The position numbers and the translations under genes are program-made. Below are positions 1 to 8,131 of a stretch of DNA of 64,000 nucleotides, in pieces (the stretch's first letter is position 1; every line of letters starts with the position of its first letter). Below the pieces are notes generated by a model. It searched no databases and was not told the DNA's origin. It worked only from the letters and a program-made list of their open reading frames with translations. This DNA comes from Pinguiococcus pyrenoidosus (taxonomy: Eukaryota > Sar > Pinguiophyceae > Pinguiochrysidales > Pinguiochrysidaceae). Location: NCBI GenBank assembly GCA_019677205.1, contig JAAMXY010001303.1, positions 45,966 through 109,965 on the forward strand, given 5' to 3'.

Positions 1-1
1 T

Positions 2-661
2 GACACCATATTCAGGGACGCGGGCATCGACGCGTGGGCAAACATCTTGGTCGGGGCGTTCAAGCTGCTCATGACGCTGGCTTCCGTCTTCTTTGTTGAT
101 AGAGTAGGACGCAAGCGGCTACTTCTCGTCGGCAACTCCGTGATGGCGTTCTCCCTCTTTACGGTTTCCGTCGCCTTCCACACCTACCAGGGCGGGGGAG
201 GCCTTGACGCGCACAAGACCATCATCTTGGTGTTCCTTCTCATGTACATCGGCGGCTACCAAATCGGTTTCGGCCCGGTGGTGTGGACGCTCGTGAGCGA
301 GGTGTTCCCGCTGCAAGTGCGAGGCCAAGCGATTGCGGTCGCGGCGCAGGCAAACTTTCTCCTGAACCTCGTCGTTACGTTCTTGTTCCTCCTGGAGATC
401 AGAGCCGTGGGCAACACCGTCGCCTTCGCCATCTTTTCCGGGATCCTCTTCTACAGTCTCTACTTTGTGCATAAATACGTTCCGGAGACCAAGGGCCTCA
501 CGCTGGAGGAGATCGAGGACACGTTTGAGAGGGGCGGCTTCGATCGGAGTTCCGAGACGCCGCTTCTGCCCGATCCCTCGCCGCTTCCCTGGGGCTACGG
601 CGGGGACAAGTATGGCAGCGCGAGGCGATACCAAGACGCAAAGTTGCAGGTGTCCGTCTAG
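2..661 (+). CDS. MFS sugar transporter, C-terminal part
   Basis: Carries the second half of a sugar porter of the major facilitator superfamily, which moves hexoses or polyols across a membrane. The frame is open from base 2, so the start lies outside the window. Visible family signatures in order are the loop motif DRVGRKRLLL, the TM10 region GFGPVVWTLVSEVFP, and PETKG followed by LTLEEIE at the cytosolic tail. About five membrane segments remain. The stop is at 659-661 and the tail is short and polar. The next gene points toward it (convergent). Substrate cannot be read from this fragment. Family assignment is secure. Confidence 0.9.
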   Translation, partial: DTIFRDAGIDAWANILVGAFKLLMTLASVFFVDRVGRKRLLLVGNSVMAFSLFTVSVAFHTYQGGGGLDAHKTIILVFLLMYIGGYQIGFGPVVWTLVSEVFPLQVRGQAIAVAAQANFLLNLVVTFLFLLEIRAVGNTVAFAIFSGILFYSLYFVHKYVPETKGLTLEEIEDTFERGGFDRSSETPLLPDPSPLPWGYGGDKYGSARRYQDAKLQVSV

Positions 662-1019
662 CTGGGCGGAAAAGAGGAGGAGGGGTCCTGTGAGCTCGGT
701 TTGCTGGTTGTGCTGTACCGACATAGATGGGATCGCGACACGACTGGACTGCCACCTGTAGAGGGAGAGAGCAAGCGGGGGAAGCAAGACAAAAAAGAAA
801 GGAGCTATCTTCGTCGACCTTGCCGATCCAAGTCAAGGTTCCCACAAAGAACCCGCGCCAAGAGCTTTGCTCTTCATTCCATACGCCACATGGACGCCAG
901 CTGGATACGATGGTCCCGTATCCGACCAACCACGGGTCGGAGCTCCGAAGCCGCGAGGCTTCCCCTGTTTTTGCTGCCGTGATTTGGCTGATCTCGTTCC
1001 GCACCCGCCGCCGCTTGGC
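662..1019. other. Convergent intergenic spacer
   Basis: Spacer of 358 bp between the 3' ends of the sugar transporter (+) and the FKBP gene (-). I see no repeat, RNA gene or convincing exon in it. Confidence 0.6.
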
Positions 1020-2042
1020 CTACGTCGAGACGATCTCCAGCAGCTCCACCTCGAAGACCAACGTCGAGCCAGCGGGGATCCGCTCCCCTTGTGGCTGATT
1101 CCCGTACCCGAGCTCTGGCGGCAGGGTAAGCTTCGCCTTCCCTCCAACCTTCATGAGCTGGAGGCCCTCCGTCCAGCCTTGGATCACACTGGTGAGGGGA
1201 AAGGAGACCGGCTCGCCGCGCTCCACGCTGGAATCAAACACGCTTCCGTCGGTGAGAGTTCCATGATAGTGCACTTTCACAGTGTCGGTGGGACCTGCAT
1301 CAGCGTTTGGGTGAAGAGCGGATGTTCGCGATTAGAGAGCCCGAAGAAGGACAAAGAGAGAGAGACAGAGACCAGTCGGGGAGGGGAGGGGAGCGGAGCG
1401 GGAGGCGGGGCCTTACCTGGAGAGTCGCCATCGCCCTCGGTGAGCGTTTGAACTACAAGGCCGGAATCGGTCTGCACGGCGTTGGGCTCTTTGGCAGCGC
1501 TTTCAACCGCAGCCGCGCCCTCGCTCTTGGTCTGCTCCATCTGAGCAGCCAGGCGCGATTGCACCATCTCGTTGACCTTGGGCCCGTAGACCGGCAGCGG
1601 GACCTCCTCATCCGCGCTGCCCTTCAGAGCATCTGCGATTCCTTTGGTCACCAGATCAACCTCCGCTTCCTCCAACAGCGTGCCGATGCCACCCAAGTTC
1701 GACGCAATGTTCACGCCGAGGGCATAAAACACCTTGTCGCCCTCGTCCATGCCCCCGCGAAGCGGCGTGATGCGCAGGCTGCGCCGATATCTAAGTGCGA
1801 ATGCAGTTGAAGTCGGATCACAAAACGGTCAACGGATCCCATGGACTGTCAAAGGCTGCAAGTGCCTTTCCCCAAAGCAGACATGGACTCCGGAGATGCA
1901 CGTGCAAGGACGAGTTGGCCGCTACGTACTTGGTGAGAGCCGGAAACGACACCGACGCGGCGCGGCACAGGCGAAAAGAAGTCGCAGACATCGCAACGCT
2001 AGACACCAGGACGCAGAGGCTGAGGACGGAGTTGTGTCGCAT
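1020..2042 (-). CDS. FKBP-type peptidyl-prolyl isomerase with signal peptide
   Basis: Proline cis-trans isomerase of the FklB/Mip type. Proposed exons on the minus strand are 2042-1930, 1790-1417 and 1294-1020 (253 aa). Both introns (1791-1929, 1295-1416) are GT-AG and keep phase. The first 30 or so residues form a hydrophobic leader starting [10 protein letters not shown]. The FKBP_N part contains [16 protein letters not shown]. The catalytic domain contains [25 protein letters not shown] and PPELGYG. The order (N-terminal domain then FKBP domain) matches bacterial-type Mip proteins that also occur in algae, often in the plastid lumen or secretory pathway; compartment is inferred only from the leader. 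The second acceptor could alternatively lie 12 bases downstream, also in frame. Confidence 0.85.
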
Positions 2043-2349
2043 ACTTCTACAGCAGAAACGTCGTCGAGGAGGCGCGCCAAAGAAGTCGGTGCTGCCAAAA
2101 CGCCCGATTTGCAACTGAGGAGAGGGCCGAAGATCGAGCCGCGTGACAGCCGGACGAGCGGCTGAAGTTGAGGTTGTTGCTGCCCTGTAGGACGCGTCGG
2201 CCGGCCGCGCTCTCCTGCCAGTGAGCCATACCTCAGTACCGAAGGTACCTTCCAGGACTCCAAAGAAGGCAAAAGTGGCGGAAGGGCGAGGCTCTTCTTT
2301 CCCCCTTACTATGGTCGTTTGATCGCTTCTGCTCTCGGGTTTGGCGCCG
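2043..2349. promoter_or_regulatory. Divergent promoter region, FKBP / sulfotransferase 1
   Basis: The 307 bp between two divergent start codons must hold both promoters. No TATA box is obvious. A short inverted motif (GTACC...GGTAC) lies near 2237-2248. Its function is inferred only from gene orientation. Confidence 0.4.
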
Positions 2350-3576
2350 ATGCTTCAGTGGTCGCGGACCCATGTGGGCCCGGCAGGGGTCTGGCGATGC
2401 CGGTGCGTCGCTTGGGCGGCGCTGCTGGTGGCGGTGCTCACGAGCCGTGGCGCGGTGGCTTCCGCCAAAGACGAGAAATTGATAGCCTACGTGCACGTGG
2501 GCCACGGCAAGGTGGCGTCGACGAGCTTTCAGAACTCGCTGCTTCGCAACGCCAAGCTTCTCGAGGAGTCCTACAACATTGCGCAGTTTAAGCTGCCGGG
2601 GTGCTCCGGCAACGCCTTTGCTATGGCCTTGGGAAGAGTGTTTCACTACGGAAACCCGGATCCCATCCCGAACGACAGGATGGAGCTGGGGTGGGGCCAT
2701 CACCCTCCTTCTGAGAAGTGCAAGGCGGGTCACAAGGGGGTGATCGAGGCGTCGCGCGTCCTGGTGGGCGATTTCATCAAGCAAGGGAAGAGCGTTATTC
2801 TGTCGTCGGAGTATTTTGGCAGCTGGACGACGCAGAGCGCGGAGTACCTGAAGGATGTCTTCGACGGCTTCGAGCTGCGCGTTCTCGTGATGGTCCGGCA
2901 TCCCCTTCGGTGGGCAATGAGCCTCCATGCGCAGAACTGGCGGCACAAGAGAACCAATGAGTGGCTTTCGGAGCTGGTGGACAACGCGGTCAAGCATCAG
3001 ATGAACCGGACCATCGCAACCAGCGTCGACTCGTTGAATCAGTTTGTGGAAGTCATCGGCCCCGCCCAGACATTTGTGGGATCGCTCGATGGCATCATTG
3101 CTGCTCATTACGCTCCAGATCAAGGCATCCTTCAGAAGTTCTGCGGCGTGGATCCCGACAAAGTCGTCTCAGCCCACTCCAATGCATCTCCGTCGCATTA
3201 CGCACTCGAGATGATTCACTTCCTTAGCGAGTTTGCCGGCAAGAAGCTACTGCGCTGGCCACGGTATGACAGGCAAATGGCTGATTTCGAGGAAGATCTG
3301 CAGCGCTTCAGCGACACCTTGGGGGAAGAGTGTTGGCAGTGCCACGACTATGCCGACGACTTCGCTCCCGCCGAGTACGCCTTCCAACGCGCTGTGGATG
3401 AGACCGGCGCGACGGAGCTGTTCTTTGATGAGGAGAAGGATGTAGAACAGGCCCGGTACTATCCACTCGGGTCACTGGTCATCTGCCATGGCGATGCGAA
3501 GAAGCTCGCCGCGGACAAGCCCAGAGCGAAGCAGATCCTCGCAGAAATAGACGCCTTCAAGCAGAAGTGGGGTTGA
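2350..3576 (+). CDS. Sulfotransferase-like membrane protein 1
   Basis: Single-exon protein of 408 aa resembling P-loop sulfotransferases that take sulfate from PAPS. A hydrophobic N-terminal segment (VAWAALLVAVL, about residues 20-35) fits a type II Golgi signal anchor. The 5'-phosphosulfate loop is probably VHVGHGKVASTSFQNS, and the 3'-phosphate motif is VMVRHPLRWAMS. The start is the first in-frame ATG; an upstream in-frame TTG gives no better context. It is the first of two tandem paralogues with the same order of blocks (IPND.ME.GWG; SSEYF..WT; GFELR). The P-loop departs from the classical form (GKTGT-like), so acceptor and even donor are uncertain. Confidence 0.7.
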   Translation: MLQWSRTHVGPAGVWRCRCVAWAALLVAVLTSRGAVASAKDEKLIAYVHVGHGKVASTSFQNSLLRNAKLLEESYNIAQFKLPGCSGNAFAMALGRVFHYGNPDPIPNDRMELGWGHHPPSEKCKAGHKGVIEASRVLVGDFIKQGKSVILSSEYFGSWTTQSAEYLKDVFDGFELRVLVMVRHPLRWAMSLHAQNWRHKRTNEWLSELVDNAVKHQMNRTIATSVDSLNQFVEVIGPAQTFVGSLDGIIAAHYAPDQGILQKFCGVDPDKVVSAHSNASPSHYALEMIHFLSEFAGKKLLRWPRYDRQMADFEEDLQRFSDTLGEECWQCHDYADDFAPAEYAFQRAVDETGATELFFDEEKDVEQARYYPLGSLVICHGDAKKLAADKPRAKQILAEIDAFKQKWG

Positions 3577-4047
3577 TGTTATCAAGAGGCCCTGTGCGCC
3601 TCACGAGCCTAGGAGACTGGCTGGAGCCCCAACCTCCCATGATGCCTTGGTTGCGCCGCTGCTGGCTGTGTTGTCATGGACCGCCTACCGTTCCTTGAGC
3701 GTTTGCGAACGATATGCGACTGGGCATGGACGGTACGCGTCAACAAACCGACAACAAAACGAAGAACTCCCCTTCCCACGCTCACATCCGTGAGTAGCAA
3801 AGTATGATGTAGCATCTGAAAAATGAATGGATGCTAAGTTCCGCAACCCGAAGGCCTCGCCTCGCTTCTCCGTCGCTTCAAAACTTGCGCGAAGACGCGC
3901 CGCATCGAGTCTTCACCCGTTCGAAAGTGCGCCCGCTCGTCATTCCGTTGCACAAGAACGAAGAACGCACGAGAAACTCTTCTGCGCGGCCGTCGAACGC
4001 ATTTACAGAGCAAAAAGCGAGGCGTCTCGGCAGCCTTTCGCCCCGCG
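3577..4047. other. Spacer between tandem paralogues
   Basis: The 471 bp separating the two sulfotransferase-like genes. It should contain the terminator of the first and the promoter of the second. I see no conserved copy of the upstream region of gene 1, so the duplication is either old or did not include the promoter. Confidence 0.5.
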
Positions 4048-5301
4048 ATGCTGCACGTGAAGTTTGCGACGCTGAGCTGGCGTGGCGTCGCCATACTGTC
4101 GCTATTGGTAAGCTGGGCAGCGTTGGCTCGTGAGCGGTCCAAGAAGCCCGTCGCGTACATCCACATCGGCCATGGAAAGGTGGCCTCCACGTCCATCCAG
4201 GTGTACCTGTGCTCCCATTCGCAGCTCCTGGCGGAGGAGCACAATCTTGCCTTCCTGATGCCCGAGAAGTGCTGGACGAGCCACTACTGCAGGGACTACG
4301 GCGCCGCCTTTTCTCGGGTGATCAACTCGTGCAAGAGCTGTTCGCCAATTCCGAACGATGCCATGGAAGTCGGCTGGGGAGGCCGGGTGCCGCTGTGCCA
4401 CGCGGACTCCGCCGGCGCGGTGCCGGAAGTTCGACAAGCGGCCGCGGATGCGCTGAAGCTCGGGAGGGACGTCATGTTCTCCAGCGAGTACTTCAGCAAC
4501 TGGACACCGTCGGGCGTCGCGTATCTGCAGGATGTCCTGAGGGGCTTTGAGCTGCGAATCCTGCTGCTGGTGCGGCATCCTCTGTCGTGGGAGATCAGCT
4601 TATTTGCCCAGGGCTGGGGCAAGCACCGCACACGGGAGCTCATCTCGCGGGTGGTTGAGAACGCTCACGAGAGCCAAGGACAGGCGGGTGGATACATGAA
4701 CCGGACGATCGATCGCCTTGTACATCCGCTCTCTGAATTCGTTCGGGCGCTCGGCCCAGACAAGGTCTTTGTGGGCTCCTTGGAAGGGATGCTCGGCGCC
4801 GGAGTTTCGCCAGAGACCGCGGTCCTGCAATCGTTCTTCGGCGTCGACACGTCAGCGCTTGAGCAGCCTGGGCACGCGCACAATCCATCGCCATCCCCTT
4901 TCCACATGGAGATGCATGACTTCCTCCATAACTTTGCAGAGCAGAAGGGAGAAAAACTGAGCCTGCCGCGCTCGGGAGGAGCGCGGAGAGACGAGCTCGA
5001 GGAAGACTTCAAGCGACTGGCAGGCGTCATGGGGGAGGATATCTGGACTTGCCATGACTACCAGGATGATTTTGTCCTTTCTGAGCAGGAGTTTATGCGC
5101 GCGCTGAAAGAGACGGGCGCCACAACCTTCTTCTTGGATGGAGATCCTTCCACGGGAGGCGGGTACTATCACATGCAGCCTACGGAGGTGTGTCGAGGAT
5201 CCTTGCAGGCACTGACGGAAGACAAATCGAAGTCGGCAGAACTGTTGGAGGAGCTGCGAAAGACTGCAGAGAAATGGAAGAGAGGCCATCGAAGGCGGTG
5301 A
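4048..5301 (+). CDS. Sulfotransferase-like membrane protein 2
   Basis: Single-exon protein of 417 aa, tandem paralogue of the gene at 2350-3576. An N-terminal hydrophobic anchor (VAILSLLVSWAALA) is followed by the P-loop-like IHIGHGKVASTS and the 3'-phosphate-type motif LLVRHPLSWEIS. Shared blocks with copy 1 include IPNDAMEVGWG, SSEYFSNWT, the stretch around MNRTI, and ICHG/VCRG near the C-terminus. The C-terminus is strongly basic (KWKRGHRRR). The copies differ throughout, so they have probably diverged in acceptor. Expected location is the Golgi lumen if the anchor reading is right. Confidence 0.7.
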   Translation: MLHVKFATLSWRGVAILSLLVSWAALARERSKKPVAYIHIGHGKVASTSIQVYLCSHSQLLAEEHNLAFLMPEKCWTSHYCRDYGAAFSRVINSCKSCSPIPNDAMEVGWGGRVPLCHADSAGAVPEVRQAAADALKLGRDVMFSSEYFSNWTPSGVAYLQDVLRGFELRILLLVRHPLSWEISLFAQGWGKHRTRELISRVVENAHESQGQAGGYMNRTIDRLVHPLSEFVRALGPDKVFVGSLEGMLGAGVSPETAVLQSFFGVDTSALEQPGHAHNPSPSPFHMEMHDFLHNFAEQKGEKLSLPRSGGARRDELEEDFKRLAGVMGEDIWTCHDYQDDFVLSEQEFMRALKETGATTFFLDGDPSTGGGYYHMQPTEVCRGSLQALTEDKSKSAELLEELRKTAEKWKRGHRRR

Positions 5302-5808
5302 CTGCAGCGGAGAGACCCCAAAGCAAGTGCCTTTTTTTGCCGATGGACAGTAGAAGCAACGGAGTGCTCCGCCCATCCACCACCTCAGAATTGGCGATCC
5401 CTTCGGTATGTACAAGATCATCTTACAACATCATCTTACAAGATCATCTTACAAGATCATCTTCAAGACTTGTCATCTGCCGTTTGTCTTCCCGTCCGTT
5501 TGTTGGCCTGCACCCACTTCGCTTCGGCGTGCAAGAGGCATTTCGGATTTGTTCTTCCTCCCAACCGTTTTCAAATCGACGAATGTGACAGACTGAACAG
5601 ATGTGCCATTCGCGAGCTTTTTCATCACTATATCCTTTTCAAATAAATCTGTGAATTTTGAAGTGACGAGATTCCCGCCAAAGCTCCGCAAACCCTCTCT
5701 CTGCCTCTTTGAGGCACTTCCACCTTCAGGCAGCCGCGTCTCCGCGTTTCTTAGGGCCTGATCCTCACGTCGCTCTAGTTCAGTCCATGCTGCTGGCCAC
5801 GCGATAGA
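5302..5808. other. Intergenic spacer with short tandem repeat
   Basis: The 507 bp downstream of sulfotransferase 2 and upstream of the HVA22-like gene. Apart from the 13-bp repeat at 5411-5462 and an AT-richer part near 5640-5660, nothing is recognisable. Confidence 0.5.
5411..5462. repeat. 13-bp tandem repeat, four copies
   Basis: Four adjacent copies of TACAAGATCATCT, the second differing by one base. It lies in the 3' flank of sulfotransferase 2. It is a simple minisatellite; no function is evident. Confidence 0.9.
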
Positions 5809-7762
5809 ATGGAGGCCCTGAGAGCGCTCGCAGCGGACATCCAATCCGAGCCAGTGCGGCAGACGTTGGCAGCGGTGTGGGCTTTCTTGGAAGAGCTGTC
5901 TCTGCGCACCTCCGATGCGCTCCGCTTGTCATGGATCGCCTTGAAAGGCTGGAGCCAGGTCTTCTGGCTGCTCGGCGTGGCGATCGCTTCTCTCGCGACG
6001 CGAATAGTATTCCCCGTTGTGCGAGGTGCGTGCGCCTCACCTCGAGCTGGATTTGAGCGAAGTTGACAAGCGTTCTAACGAAAGAAGCGCGCCTGCCTTC
6101 AAGCCTTGTTTAAGGCGCTTTGGCGCCATCAGCGGCGACAGCCATGGCCGGTCCTCCTCGGCGAAGCGGCCGTCCTGGTGGCGGCGCTGTTGCTGTACTC
6201 GTTGCAGCGTTTCGTGCGGCGGCGAAAGTACATCCCTCGGGCCCGTGCGTTCGCCAAGTCCAAGGTGGATGCCGTTCGGAATCGCTACGAGCGTTTTGTG
6301 GCCGGCTTGAAGAAAACGAACGCCAGCGTCGCTGCTGCTTTCCCGCATCTGCTGGTGGCGTTCCTGATGCTCTGCAGCTGGCGCTTGCTACCGAAGACCG
6401 TCGCCGATCTCGCGGATAGCGGAGCGCTGACCTTTCTCACCCTCATCCTGCCGGGTGCCCTCCTGTGCGTTGAGCTCGTTGACGAGAACCCCGCCAAGCT
6501 GGGCATGTGGTACCGTTTCTGGGCGGCATCCGCGATGTTGCAGAGCGTCGAGGATGTGCTGCGCCTGGTGCCGTTTGTAGGCACTGCGGTCGCCCAAAGA
6601 TTTGCGTTTCTTCAGACGCTCAAGTTCTACCTCTATATCTACCTGCTGCTTCCGCTCGGCGGTACGGAACTGCTGTATCGCTACGTGGCGATCCCGCTCG
6701 TGAGCAAATACGTGGGAAAGGTGCAGCTGGCGCCTCAGACGCAGGAGAAATCAAGGAGCTGGCTACAGGTATGGCTTCCTGCTGCGACGCACGTCTGCGT
6801 TTGGCTGTTTTTCTGAGCCGCCTTCCCCTGCAACAGATGTTCGACTTCCTCGTCACCCGCTTCTTGGGAGCGCCAGGAAAGCTCCTTCAGAAAGTACTTC
6901 AAGAGCTTGTCACTACGCTAAACGAGGCGCCGCTCATGCTGATGCCCCTTCCGACCATCTTCATGCCGGGCATCTTCACCAAGTGCGGCATTGTTTATAT
7001 GGTAGGTGCCCCGTCACCCTCGCCGTGCTGGTTTGGACTTGTGGCAGATGCGATGGAACAAGTAAGTGGCCGAGCTAACATCGGTGCTTGCGCTTGCGCG
7101 ACGAGCAGGCAAGGTGCTACCCCGCGTACGCGACGATGCAAAATCCGCTCACGACGGCAGCATTGGTTGGTGGAGGAAGGAAGAACGGGAAAACGAAGGC
7201 TGCCGCAGACAGCTCAGATGATGCCTGGAAGAACGACCTTCGCCCTGCATACTATTGGTGTATCGCGGCGTTGGTGTTCTTCCTGAAGGAGGCCGGCGTG
7301 GACGACGTGCTGGCCTGGCTTCCGTTTTCCACGACGTTCCAGCTGCTTTTCTTCTTTTGGCTGCAGATGCCGGGCTTCCGAGGCGCTGACTACCTTTTCA
7401 GCCGCCTGTTGTCGGCGTTGTCAAGCTTGCTGGACGCTCATCTGAAACAAGAACCGGAGCCAGGTCAATCAGGATCGAGAAATCAAGCTGGCGAGGCCGC
7501 AGAAACGGCAGATCCGAGCAGCAAGCCAAAGGTGTCCAAGCCGGGCCCCGTCGACGATGACGAGCAGCGGAGCATTGGTGAAGAGCTGAAGGGCGACGAA
7601 GCAAAGGCTTCTGGGAGGACCGGCGTCGTCAAAAGCAGTCAATCGGAAGCGCGGTCCCACAAGATCGAACGGCGGAGGGTTGTAAAAGACGAAGCTGCAG
7701 GAGCTAGAAGAGACGAGACCGAAGATGCCTTGACGCAGCGCAGATCCGCTCCTCGAAAGTAG
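5809..7762 (+). CDS. Multi-pass membrane protein with two TB2/DP1/HVA22-like segments
   Basis: Proposed exons 5809-6025, 6104-6768, 6837-7001 and 7109-7762 (566 aa); all junctions keep phase with GT-AG introns. A possible 14-base exon near 7048 was left out because it breaks the frame. After an N-terminal hydrophobic part, residues about 160-270 show the pattern of TB2/DP1/HVA22 (REEP) proteins: WYRFWAAS, an acidic position, a helix ending LVPFVG, then LKFYLYIYLLLPLGG and ELLYRY. A second, shorter copy follows near YYWCIAALVFFLKEAG. The last 130 residues are charged and disordered. REEP-type proteins bend ER membranes; that role is inference here because similarity is by pattern only. Confidence 0.6.
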
Positions 7763-8131
7763 AATCGAGCTTTGCTGGAACTTCACCTATTCCATCACGC
7801 CTTGGAACGCACAACACGAAGGGACATCTCCAAGGCTCGTGCGGAGCCCCCACATCACATTTCATCTGGCGCAGACATTAAGACAGCTCACCCGACATTC
7901 AGCACGAAGGTTGCGATCCCCAACAAACATACACAGACACGAGAATGCGAAGTCCCACGCGGAGAACCGGATGCGAGGCCAGCCAGCCTTCCGGTATGCG
8001 TCTCACTCCTGGGCACACACTTGTTCACGCCATACGTTCCCGAACGTCGCCGAGACGGATGGCGTAGAGTCTCGATCAATGCCTTGATCTTCGGTTTGCC
8101 CATCCCCTGCGCTGTCTGCCCATTCCAGAAG
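7763..8131. other. Convergent intergenic spacer
   Basis: The 369 bp between two convergent stop codons. No feature seen. Confidence 0.5.

Noticed and set aside
2233-3123. 296-residue minus-strand frame
   Set aside because: Antisense to the sulfotransferase-like gene; no domain resemblance.
7048-7061. 14-base micro-exon in the HVA22-like gene
   Set aside because: Good flanking AG and GT, but including it breaks the reading frame; skipping it keeps phase.
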